A stretch of DNA of 64,000 nt from CAIWHR01 sp963724975 (lineage in GTDB: Bacteria > Pseudomonadota > Gammaproteobacteria > Burkholderiales > Casimicrobiaceae). How positions within the stretch are numbered: position 1 is the stretch's first letter; each line of letters opens with the position of its first letter. Under the pieces are notes generated by a model, which did no database searches, was not told where the DNA came from, and worked only from the letters and a program-made list of their open reading frames with translations. Positions 18,599 through 28,499 of the stretch are shown here, one piece after another. The stretch is taken from assembly GCA_963724975.1 (NCBI GenBank), contig CAVRXB010000007.1, positions 73,980 through 137,979 of the forward strand. The letters are read 5' to 3'. The position numbers and the translations under genes are program-made.

Positions 18599-20543
18599 AT
18601 GTGCGGCATCACCGGTATCTTCGAAACGCGCGAACGCAAGGAAATTTCGCGGGCGGTGCTTGCGCGGATGAACGAATCGCAGCATCACCGCGGACCGGAC
18701 GAAGTCGGGTATCACATCGAACCCGGCGTCGGGCTCGGCCATCGTCGTCTGTCGATCATCGCGGTGGCGACCGGCCAGCAGCCTCTGTTCAACGAGGACG
18801 GCAGCGTCGCGGTCATCTACAACGGAGAGATCTACAACTTTCAGGAGCTGATCCCGGAGCTCACCGCGCTCGGCCACACGTTTCGCACGAAAAGCGACAC
18901 CGAGGTCATCGTGCATGCGTGGGAGGCCTGGGGCGAAGCGTGCGTCAAGCGCTTCCGCGGAATGTTCGCCTTCGCGCTTTGGGACCGCAACCGCTCGACG
19001 CTATTCCTCGCGCGCGACCGTCTCGGTGTCAAGCCCCTGTACTACGCGCTGCTCGCCGACGGGACGTTCATCTTCGGATCCGAGCTCAAGTCGCTGCTCG
19101 CATCCACGGCGGGTTGCGACGCGACATCGATCCGCTGCGCGGTCGAGGAGTATTTCGCGCTCGGCTACGTTCCCGAGCCGCGGACGATCTTCACGCGGGG
19201 CGAAGAAACTGCCGCCCGCACACACGCTGACGATTCGTCGCGGCGCGCGGGTTCCCGAGCCGTCGCAATACTGGGACCCGAGGTTCACGCTCGACCGGCA
19301 GTCGACCTCGAAGATGCAATGGCCGAGCTGACCGCGCGCGTCGACGAGTCGGTGCGCCTGCGCCTCATCTCCGAGGTCCCGCTCGGAGCGTTCCTGTCGG
19401 GCGGAGTCGATTCGAGCACGGTCGTGGCTGCAATGGCCGGCGCCTCGCCGACCCCGGTCAATACGTGCTCGATTTCGTTTGCCGACCCGGCGTTCGACGA
19501 ATCGCGCTACGCATCGCAGGTCGCGCAGCGATACGGCACGCGTCATTTCGTCGACCGTGTCGAGAGCGACGATTTCGATCTCATCGACGTGCTCGCGCGC
19601 CTGTACGACGAGCCCTTTGCCGACAGCTCGGCCATTCCGACGTACCGGGTCTGCCAGCTTGCGCGCAAGCACGTTACCGTCGCGCTGTCCGGCGACGGGG
19701 GCGACGAGAATTTCGGTGGCTACCGGCGCTACCGCCTCCATCTGGCGCGAGGAGCGGTTGCGCCGCGCGCTGCCCGCTTCCGCTGCGCCGCTCGGTGTTC
19801 GGGCTTCTCGGCCAGCTCTATCCCAAAGCCGATTGGGCACCGCGCGCACGTGCGCGCGAAATCGACGTTCGAGGCGCTCGGTCGCGATTCGGTCGAGGCG
19901 TACTTCCAGGGCGTCTCGATCCTTCGCGACGCAATGCGGCAGCCGCTTGTTCACCGATGCGTTCAAGCCGAAGCTCGCCGGTTACAACGCCGTCGAGGTG
20001 TTCCATCGCCATGCGCGCTCGCGCCGGCACCGACGACCCGCTCGCCCTCGATCCAGTATCTCGACCTCAAGACGTACCTCGTCGGCGATATCAACACCAA
20101 GGTCGACCGGGCCAGCATGGCGCACTCGCTCGAGGTTCGCGAGCCGCTCATGGATCATCCGCTCGTCGAGTGGCTCGCGACTCTGCCGTCGTCGATGAAG
20201 ATCCACGGACAGGAAGGCAAGTGGCTGCTCAAGAAGGCGATGGAACCGCAGGTTGCCGCGCGGAGTCCTGTACCGGCCGAAGATGGGATTCGCCGTGCCG
20301 CTCGCGCGATGGTTCCGCGGATCCGCTGCGCGAGCGCGTGCGCGACGCGCTGCTTGGCGAACGTCTTGCGAGCACGTGGATTGTTCGACGCAGATCCTAT
20401 CTGCGAGGAACTGGTCGATCATCACCAATCGGGACGGCGCGACTACAGCTGCGCAGTTGTGGACGCTTCTGATGTTCGACGCCTTTCTGCGCAACGTCGT
20501 GGACGGGTCCGCCGACGTCGGGCTGCTCCACGAGGCCGCATGA
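18599..20543 (+). CDS. XrtA-system amidotransferase, asparagine-synthase-like (TIGR03108-like; frameshifted)
   Basis: Class II glutamine amidotransferase: Cys2 is the nucleophile in MCGITGIFETR, with RLSIIAVATGQQPLFNEDG and YNGEIYNFQEL in the glutaminase domain. The synthetase half has the PP-loop FLSGGVDSSTVVAA and SGDGGDENFGGYRRY, then LDLKTYLVGDINTKVDRASM. Local frame changes occur near 19200-19300, 19780-20050, 20265 and later; the true C-terminus (LMFDAFLRNVVDGSADVGLL) stops at 20541-20543. About 645 residues. Such enzymes in exosortase loci probably amidate sugar acids or a peptide/sugar intermediate; the substrate is not proven. A second paralogue follows at 21799. Confidence 0.86.
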
Positions 20544-20550
20544 CGGCGCC

Positions 20551-21794
20551 ATGCGCATTCTCCACGTCCTCGATCACTCGCTTCCGTCGCACAGCGGTTA
20601 TTCGTTTCGGACTCTCGCCATCCTGCGTGAACAGCGCGCGCGGGGATGGGAGACGCTGCAGCTCACGACGCCACGGCACGGCCCTGGCTCCGCCGACGTA
20701 GAGGACGTCGATGGCTGGCGGTTCCATCGCACGGCGATGCGGCCGAACTGGCTTTCGAGGGCACCGGGTGTCCTCTATCTGCAGGAGATGTCGGCCACCG
20801 CACGCCGCGTTGAAGAGCTGTCCGAGACATTCCGCCCTGACATCCTCCACGCGCACTCACCGGTGCTGAATGCACTGCCGGCATTGCGCGTCGGACGCCG
20901 CCTCGGCATCCCCGTCGTCTACGAGCTCCGCGCGCTCTGGGAGGATGCGGCGGTCGATCATCGGACGACAACCGAGGGCAGCCTCCGCTATCGCGCTTCG
21001 CGGGCGCTGGAAACTTTTGCGCTCCGCCGTGCCGATCACGTCACGACGATCTGCGGCGGTCTCAAGGCCGAAGTCGAAGCCCGCGGTGTCGCCGCGAGCC
21101 AAATTACGGTGATCGCCAATGCGGTCGACATCGGCGAATTCCAATTCGGCTCCGAGCCCGACGCCAAGCTTCGAACGGAGCTCGGCCTCGATGGAAAGAC
21201 CGTGCTCGGCTTCGCGGGATCGTTCTATGCGTACGAGGGCCTCGATCTGCTGCTCGAAGCGGCGGCACTGCTCGCGCCGCGCTACCCCGATCTGCGCGTG
21301 CTGCTCGTCGGAGGTGGTCCGCAGGAAGCTGCGCTCAGGAAACTCGCCGCGAGACCTGATCTCGCAGGTCGCGTGATTTTTGCCGGCCGCGTTCCGCACG
21401 ACCGGGTCCAGCGATACTACGAGTTGATCGATGTCCTCGCGTATCCGCGTCGGCGCATGCGGCTTACCGAAATTGTGACGCCGCTCAAGCCGTTGGAAGC
21501 GATGGCGCAGGGACGCATGTTCGTAGCGTCCGACGTGGGGGGCCACCGCGAGCTCATTCGCGATGGCGAGACCGGGTTCCTGTTTCCGGCCGGCGATGCG
21601 GGAGCGCTGGCGCGTGCGATCGAATCCGTCCTCGATCGACGCGACGAGTGGCCGAGGATGCTGGCCCAGGCGCGACGCTTCGTCGAGACCGAGCGCACGT
21701 GGACCCGCAGCGTCGCGCGTACGCTGACGTATATGCGTCGCTATGTCGCGGCGGCGGAGACGGTTGCGCCGCGTCGGCCCTCGGAAGGCGGTAG
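20551..21794 (+). CDS. XrtA-system glycosyltransferase (GT4, TIGR04063/Daro_2409-like)
   Basis: Glycosyltransferase of about 414 residues opening MRILHVLDHSLPSHSGYSFR, characteristic of exosortase A-associated GT4 enzymes. Donor-domain motifs are VLGFAGSFYAYEGLDLLLEA, VLLVGGGPQEAALRKLA, and TPLKPLEAMAQGRMFVASDV followed by GGHRELI. No stop is met in its frame and it reads directly into a second amidotransferase; a TAG in another frame at 21792-21794, five bases before that ATG, is the likely native stop after correcting one indel. A true fusion is therefore unlikely. Confidence 0.87.
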
Positions 21795-21798
21795 CGCC

Positions 21799-23757
21799 AT
21801 GTGCGGCATCTACGGAATCCTGCAGCTCGACGGAGCGTCGCGCTCGCGGACACGCTCGCCCGATGGGGCACGTCACCATCCATCGCGGCCCCGACGACGA
21901 AGGCGTCCATGCCGACGGACCGCTGGCGTTCGGGATGCGGCGGCTCTCGATCATCGACGTCGCCGGCGGCCACCAGCCGCTCTCCAACGAGGACGGCACG
22001 CTGTGGCTGGTCGCGAATGGCGAGATCTACAACTACCGCGAACTGCGCGCGCGAGCTGCAGCAGCGCGGCCATCGTTTCACGACCGGGTCGCGACTGCGA
22101 GACGATTCTCGTCATCTCTACGAGGAGCACGGCGACGATTTCGTCGAGCACCTCAACGGCATGTTCGCGTTCGCGCTCTGGGACGCGCGCCGCCGCCGCC
22201 TGCTCGTCGGACGCGACCGGCTCGGCATCAAGCCGCTGTACTTCTGGACGGATGCGGGCGCGCTGGTCTTCGCCATCCGAGGCGAAGGCGATCCTCGCGC
22301 TTCCGGGCGTCGCGGCCGAGCTCGACCGCGGCAGCCTCGTCCGTCTATCTCTGCGCTCGGCTACGTGCCGGCGCCGCGATCGATCTTCCGCGGCATCCGC
22401 AAGCTTCCGCCGGGGCATGCTGCTGATCGTGGAGCACGGCCGGATTGCGAGCGACCGCTATTGGCGCGTCCCGGCGACAGTCGACCACGCGTGCGCGGAA
22501 GACGAACTGGGTCGAGCGAGTGCGCGCGCGGCATCGAGGAATCGGTGCGCATGCAGATGGTGAGCGACGTGCCGATCGGCGCGTTCCTTTCCGGCGGCAT
22601 CGATTCGAGCGCGGTCGTCGCCTTCATGGCGCGCGCACAGCGACCGCCCGGTCAAGACCTACTCGATCGGCTTCGATCGGCGGTGCGGCGGAGCGCTACT
22701 ACAACGAGCTGCCGTATGCGCGGCAGGTCGCCAGACTGTTCGGCACCGACCACCACGAGATCGTCGTGCGGCCCGACGTCGTCGCGCTGCTGCCCAAGCT
22801 GCTGTGGCACATGGACGAGCCGCATCGCCGACACCGCGTTCGTCACGACGTATCTCGTGTCGGAGTTCGCGCGTCGCGACGTCACGGTCATCCTCTCCGG
22901 CGTCGGCGGCGACGAGCTGTTCGGCGGCTACCGGCGCTATCTCGGCGGCCACTACCAGGCGCAGCTTCGACCGGCTGCCCGGCTGGGTGCGCCGAGCGGC
23001 TGATCGCCGCTCGGCGACGCGCTGCCGAGCGATCGTCACTCGCCGCGTGCTCAACGCGCATGCGGCTCGCGCGCGGCTTTCTCACGCCGCCGACGCTGCC
23101 GTTCGAGGAGCGCTACCGGTCCTACGTGGAGGTCTTTTCGACGATGCGCGACGCCGCGGCTGCTGCGAGGCGCCGACCGCACCGCACGTCGATGCCACTG
23201 CGAGCGCTTTCGCGCGGCGCGACGGCGACGACGAGGTGAACCGCATGCTGCGGTCGACGCCGAGACGCAGCTGCCCGACGACCTGCTGCTGCTGACCGAC
23301 AAGATGAGCATGGCCGTGTCGCTCGAGTGCCGCGTGCCGCTGCTCGACCACGAGCTGGTGGAGCTCGGCCGCGCGCATGCCGGCGCGGCATGAAGATCCG
23401 CGGCGGCCGGCTGAAGCACGTCATGAAGGCCGCGCTTGCCGGACGTGCTGCCCGACGGACATCCTCGAGCGCAAGAAGCGCGGCTTCGGCACGCCGATGG
23501 GCGCCTGGCTCAAGCAGGAGCTGCGCCGCTCATGCGCGATGTGCTGTCGCGCAGCAGTCGTCGAGCGCCGCGGCCTGTTCCGCTCACGCCGCGATCGCGC
23601 AGCTGATCGCCGACGCACGAGGCGAACCGGGTCGACGGCACCGATCGCCTGCTGGCGCTGATCAATTTCGAGATCTGGTGCCGCGATCTATCCTCGACGG
23701 CCGCAGCGCCGACGACGTCGCGGACGGAGCTGCGGAGCACGCAGATCGCGCGCATGA
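21799..23757 (+). CDS. Second asparagine-synthase-like amidotransferase (heavily frameshifted)
   Basis: Begins MCGIYGILQLDGAS with Cys2 nucleophile, preceded by GGAAGG. Reassembled frames give RRLSIIDVAGGHQPLSNEDG, NGEIYNYRELR, LNGMFAFALWD, GRDRLGIKPLYF, LGYVPAPRSIFRGIRKLPPG, the PP-loop FLSGGIDSSAVVAFMA, VILSGVGGDELFGGYRRYLG, LLTDKMSMAVSLECRVPLLD and RKKRGFGTPMGAWLKQEL. All landmarks of a full-length AsnB are present, with about a dozen single-base frame changes. Stop (TGA, 23755-23757) overlaps the next ATG. Its sequence differs from the copy at 18599, so it is a paralogue with perhaps a different acceptor and not an assembly duplicate. Confidence 0.82.
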
Positions 23758-24991
23758 AGATTCTCTACGTCTGCCACCGCTTTCCCTTTCCGCCGAAGCG
23801 CGGCGGCAAGATCCGGCCGTTCAACATGATCCGGCACCTTCGGCAGATCGCACGAGGTGACGGTCGCGTCGCTCGCGCGCTCGCGACGAGGAGCGACGGA
23901 GGGCGAGGGACTTGCGCCGCACTGCGCCAGCTACGATCGTCGAGCGAGGTCAGCGACCCGGTGCCAGATGCTGCGGCATGGTCGCGCGCCTGCCGACGCC
24001 GACGCCGTCGTCGATCGGCTATTTCTACTCCGCCGCGCTCGCAGCGCGCGATCCGCGAGCTGCTCGCGAGCGAGCGGTTCGACCTGATCTTCGTGCACTG
24101 CTCGTCGGTCGCGCAGTACGTCGACGCACGTCCGCGGGATGCCCGAAGATCCTCGACTTCGGCGACATGGATTCGCAGAAGTGGCTCGAGTACGCGCGCT
24201 ACAAGCCGTTTCCGCTGTCGCTCGGCTACTGGCTCGAAGGGCGCAAGCTCGAGCCGCGAGGAGCGGCTCTCGCGGCGCGCTTCGATCTCTGCACCTGCCA
24301 CGACGCGCGCGGAGTGGGAGACGCTCGAAGGCTACGGCACCGGGCGTGCCGACGGACTGGTTTCCGAACGGCGTCGACAGCGACTATTTCGCGCCGACCG
24401 ACGAGCCTTACGACCCCGACACGATCGTCTTCGTCGGCCGCATGGACTACTACCCGAACCAGGAATGCATGTTCGACTTCTGCGCGCACGCTGCCGCTGC
24501 TGCGCGCGCAGCGGCCCGCGGTCAAGCTCGTCATCGTCGGCGCCGATCCGTCGCCGGCCGTGCGCCGGCTCGGCGACTGCCCGGCGTGACGGTCACCGGC
24601 TCGGTGCCGGACGTGCGCCCGTATCGTGCGGCGCGCTGCGCTCATGGTCGCGCCGCTGCAACATCGCGCGCGGCACGCAGAACAAGATCCTCGAAGCGAT
24701 GGCGATGGGCGTGCCGGTCGTGACGAGCCGGTCGCGGCCGGCGGCGTCGACGCCGTCGGCGGCGAGCACTTTCTCGTCGCGACGACGCCGGACGAGTATC
24801 GCGCCGCGATCCTGCGCGATGCTCGACGATCCGGCCGAGCGGCAGCGCCTCGCGCGGCGCCGGCCGCGCGCGGATGCTCTCGCATCACGCGTGGGACGCG
24901 ATCGATGCAGCGCCTCGACCGCATCATCGAGCGCTGCCTGGTCTCGCGGCGCTCGATAGGCTGCACGAACGAAAACGGAAGCATTCAGTGA
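23754..24991 (+). CDS. XrtA-system glycosyltransferase (TIGR03087/stp1-like; heavily frameshifted)
   Basis: Opens MKILYVCHRFPFPPKRGGK followed by IRPFNMIRHL, the hallmark of the exosortase-associated 'sugar transferase, stp1' group. Other frames supply KILDFGDMDSQKWLEYARYK, DTIVFVGRMDYYPNQECMF, VKLVIVGADPSPAVRRLGD, VTVTGSVPDVRPY and ARGTQNKILEAMAMGVPVVT. The end (LDRIIERCLVSRRSIGCTNE) stops at 24989-24991 and overlaps the GTG of the next gene. About 410 residues after correction, with at least eight indels. Donor unknown. Confidence 0.82.
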
Positions 24992-26308
24992 ACATCAGCA
25001 TCTTCGGACTGGCTACGTAGGCGCCGTATCGCTCGCCTGCCTGCGCCGCGACGGTCATCGGGTGATCGGCGTCGACGTCGATCCGGCCAAGCTCGACTCA
25101 TCTCGCGGGAAAGACGCCGGTCGTCGAGGAGGGCATGGTCGATCTCGATGGCGACGCGTCGTCGCGAGCGGCCGCGTGTCGGTCACCCGCGACGCGCGCG
25201 ACGCGGTCACGCGAGACCGAGCTTTCGCTCGTCTGCGTCGGCACGCCATCGGCGCCCAACGGCAGCCAGGACCAGACGGCCATGCTGCGGCTCGCGCGAG
25301 GATCTCGGCGCGGCGATGCGCGACAAGTCGCCGGAGCACGTATTCGTGTTCCGCTCGACGCTCGTCCGGCACGGTCGAGGACGTGCTGCGCCGATCGTCG
25401 AGAGCGAGTCCGGGCAAGAAGGACGGGCATCGATTTCCACGTCTGCTTCCAGCCGGAGTTCCTGCGCGAAGGCTCGTCGATCAGGGACTACGACAAGCCG
25501 CCGTTCACGATCGTCGGAGCGAACGGCGAAGCCGCCGGGTCAGAGCTGCGCGATCGTTCGGGCACTTCCGTGCGAGTTCCCACGCACGTCGATTCGCGCC
25601 GCCGAGATGGTCAAGTACTGCTGCAACAATTTCCACGCCCTGAAGATCACCTTCGCCAACGAAACGGCCCGGCTGTGCGAGGCGATGGACGTCGATCCGT
25701 TCGAGGTGATGGATCTGGTGTGCAAGGATCGCCAGCTCAACATCTCGCCGGCGTACCTGAAGCCGGGCTTCGCGTTCGGCGGCTCGTGCCTGCCCAAGGA
25801 CCTGCGCGCGACGATGTACTTCGCCAAGATGCACGACGTCGAGCTGCCGATGCACGCGCAGCATCCTGCGCGTCGAACCGGGTGCACATCGACCACGCGA
25901 TCGCCAAGGTGATGGCAACCGGCAAGCGGCGGATCGGAATGATCGGGCTGTCGTTCAAGACCGGAACCGACGACCTGCGCGAAAGCCCGCTGGTGCTGCT
26001 CGCCGAGCACTTCATCGGCAAGGGCCTGTCGTTGCTGGTCTACGATCCGGAGGTTCACTTGTCGAGTCTTCTCGGCGCCAACCGCCGCTTCATCGAGCAG
26101 CACGTGCCGCACATCGGCGCAGGTGATACGCGGCGAACATCGCAGGACGTCCTTGCGGAGTCCGATGTTCTGGTCGTCGGGCTGAGCGATCGGCTTGTGT
26201 TCGAAGCATTGAGGCGGCATGTCCGCCCCGACCATGTGCATTCTCGATCTTGTGAACATCCCCGACGGCAAGGCGTTGCGCGGGCAGCATGTCGGGTTGT
26301 GTTGGTGA
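24988..26308 (+). CDS. GDP-mannose 6-dehydrogenase-like nucleotide-sugar dehydrogenase (frameshifted)
   Basis: NAD-dependent UDP-glucose/GDP-mannose dehydrogenase family. The Rossmann start is NISIFGL-YVGAVSLACL (one Gly lost to an indel at about 25010), then VIGVDVDPAKLD, LVCVGTPSAPNG, FQPEFLREGSSIRDYDKPPF, AEMVKYCCNNFHALKITFAN and the catalytic-Cys motif FAFGGSCLPKDLRA, which resembles AlgD more than UDP-glucose dehydrogenase. The C-terminal domain has RRIGMIGLSFKTGTDDLRES. Stop at 26306-26308 after VNIPDGKALRGQHVGLCW. Frame changes are clustered before 25,620 and after 26,115. It should provide GDP-mannuronate for an acidic polysaccharide; the UDP-glucose alternative is less likely. Confidence 0.83.
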
Positions 26309-26311
26309 CGC

Positions 26312-27281
26312 ATGGCCGGATTCGTCGCGCTCAATCTTGCAGCGCTCGGCGTTTTGCTGGCGTATACGACTTGGCTCGCGTACCCCCCGTCAGAGGCAGC
26401 GCGCCTGCGCAACGCTTTGTTGTTGCGCCGTGAGGACGACGTGGATTTTTCCTGGACACCTGATACGGTGCCCACGGATTTTCGAAAAGAGCGCCTGCCG
26501 GCAAGCGCGGACTACGCGGCGATCGTGCAATCGCTCGGAGTCGGGGAGATGCAGCTCGACTGGGACAAAGCGCGAACGTTGGCCGCGCACCTCGTCATGC
26601 GAGCCGGCCGACAAGGGTCCCATTCAGTCCGACCTGTCCACGACTTACCGGCGAATGCAGCAAGGCTACGGCTACTGTGCCGATTTCGTGAAAGTCTACC
26701 TGGGCCTCGCGCACGCAGCCGGTCTGTTCGCGCGCCAATGGGCGTTCTCCTTCGACGGGTTCGGCGGACACGGCCACACCTTCGTCGAGGTGTTCGATCG
26801 GCAGCGCACGCGCTGGATCTTCGTCGACGTGTTCAACAACTTTCATGCAATCGACACGGCGGGTGGCGATCTGCTTTCCGCGCTGGACTTCCGCGATTTC
26901 GCGATGGGCCGTCGCGAGGGTGTTGCAATGCAACCCAATGGCTCGGGGCGCCCGGGATTCATCCATGAAGCGAAAGCACTCGACTACTATCGACGCGGCG
27001 CGCCGGAATGGTATATGTGGTGGGGCAACGCGGTGTTCTCCTTTTATGCCCATCCGCTCGTGCGGTTCGCGGGGCGAGTTTCACGCAGCGTGGTGCACGT
27101 GATCGCGATCGTCATCGGCCTGCACCCGAAAATGCAAATCTATCCGTTACCCGAAAATCGCGAACAGGCCCAACGCATGCTCAAGTTGCGCCGGCGGCTC
27201 TACTGGATCGGTGCGATTCTGCTGGCCCTGGCGGCGTCGCTCGGTGCGCAACTCGCGTTGGCAGGCGCGGCGCGGGGATAA
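26312..27281 (+). CDS. Transglutaminase-like membrane-anchored protein (one frameshift)
   Basis: Begins with an N-terminal membrane anchor (GFVALNLAALGVLLAYTTWL). The core has RRMQQGYGYCADFVKVYLGL (Cys), GHTFVEVFDRQRTRWIFVDV (His) and WIFVDVFNN (Asp), the Cys-His-Asp order of the transglutaminase-like fold. A second hydrophobic segment (LYWIGAILLALAASLGAQLA) is at the C-terminus. An indel near 26600 separates the two halves, and corrected length is about 322 residues. Proteins of this kind are found in exopolysaccharide clusters, but their substrate is unknown; a periplasmic hydrolase or peptidase role is possible. Starts 3 bases after the dehydrogenase stop. Confidence 0.68.
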
Positions 27282-27342
27282 GTCGATGGACGCAGACAAC
27301 CCCCCGCGCCTTTCCAAACTGAGTGACAGCAATCGCCAGATT

Positions 27343-27432
27343 GGCGTCATTCCCGCGAACGCGGGAATCCAGTGTCTTCCGACGAACGACGCTGGGTCCC
27401 CGCTCAGTTACCAAAATGAGCGGGGACGACGC
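27343..27432. repeat. Tandem inverted repeats, dRS3/REP-like
   Basis: Two hairpins lie in the gene-free stretch between the transglutaminase-like and deacetylase genes. The first (27349-27368) is ATTCCCGCGAACGCGGGAAT, matching the ATTCCC-N8-GGGAAT pattern of neisserial dRS3-type repeats seen in many proteobacterial intergenic regions. The second (27397-27426) pairs TCCCCGCTCA with TGAGCGGGGA around a 10-base loop. Probably a dispersed extragenic palindromic or MITE-like element; it could also act on mRNA processing. Confidence 0.65.
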
Positions 27433-27536
27433 CGCAATATTCGGGTTGTCGCACATTTCCATAAGGCTCAATAAGTGCCATTTTCGCTGCGCCCCTGGCG
27501 GCGTTTCGATGTATGCACGTCGATCGGAGCGCCGCC

Positions 27537-28499
27537 GTGAGCTTTCGTTGGCTTTTTCACATGCTTTCGCCCGGCGGCCGCAGAGGACGGCTCCCGGTGA
27601 TGATCTTCCATCGAGTATTGCCGGAGCCCGATTCCCTCTTCCCCGGGGAACCGGACGCGGCGCGGTTCGACGCCCAGCTCTCGCTCCTGAAACGATGGTT
27701 CAACATCCTGCCGCTGCCGGATGCGATACGCGGCCTGCGCGAGGAGCGCCTGCCCCCTCGCCCGCTCACCCTCACGTTCGACGACGGATATGCCGACAAC
27801 TGCACGGTGGCCTTGCCTATCCTGCAGCGGCACGGGCTGCGGGCCGCTTTTTTCATTGCCACCGATTTTCTCGATGGCGGCCGGATGTTCAACGACACGG
27901 TGATCGAAGCGGTGCGGGCGTGTTCGCTGCCCGTGCTCGATCTCGCAAAGCTTGAACTCGGTGCTCATCCGCTCGGCACAGCGGAGCAGAAATCGCATGC
28001 CATCGCTCGGATCCTCGGCGCGCTCAAGTACCTGCCCCAGGACGAGCGCGAGGCGAAGGCTGCGGCGGTTGCAAGCCGTTGCGATGTCGCATTGCCCACG
28101 CGCTTGATGCTCACAAGCGACGAGCTGCGGCAACTGCACAGGGCGGGAATGACCATCGGCGCGCACACGGCGAGCCACCCGATCCTCGCACGTCTTCCCG
28201 ACGAGCAAGCAAGATCCGAAATCGTGAATGGCAAGGAACAGCTGGAACGCGTGATCGGCGAGAGCGTGCATTTCTTTGCATATCCGAATGGCACGCCCGG
28301 TGAGGACTATCGCGCGTCGCACGTACGGATGGTCCGCGAGCTGGGCTTCGACGCCGCGTTCTCGACGGCGATCGGTTCGGCAGATGCCGCGTGCGACTTC
28401 TATCAGATTCCGCGGTTCCGACCATGGGGACGGACTCCCATGCGCTACGGCTTGCGTTTTGCGAAAAGCCTGGCGCAGCGAACGTTCCCCACCGCATGA
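27537..28499 (+). CDS. Polysaccharide deacetylase (NodB domain)
   Basis: Intact carbohydrate esterase family 4-type protein of about 320 residues. Motif 1 is LTFDDGYADN, motif 2 GAHTASHPILARL (two metal-binding His), followed by FFAYPNGTPGEDY. It differs from the XrtA-type deacetylase at 14705 in lacking DUF3473. GTG at 27537 is chosen because GGAG lies 8 bases upstream; an in-frame ATG at 27513 would add eight residues. The stop overlaps the next gene by 4 bases (ATGA). Probably deacetylates amino sugars of the same polymer. Confidence 0.85.
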   Translation: MSFRWLFHMLSPGGRRGRLPVMIFHRVLPEPDSLFPGEPDAARFDAQLSLLKRWFNILPLPDAIRGLREERLPPRPLTLTFDDGYADNCTVALPILQRHGLRAAFFIATDFLDGGRMFNDTVIEAVRACSLPVLDLAKLELGAHPLGTAEQKSHAIARILGALKYLPQDEREAKAAAVASRCDVALPTRLMLTSDELRQLHRAGMTIGAHTASHPILARLPDEQARSEIVNGKEQLERVIGESVHFFAYPNGTPGEDYRASHVRMVRELGFDAAFSTAIGSADAACDFYQIPRFRPWGRTPMRYGLRFAKSLAQRTFPTA

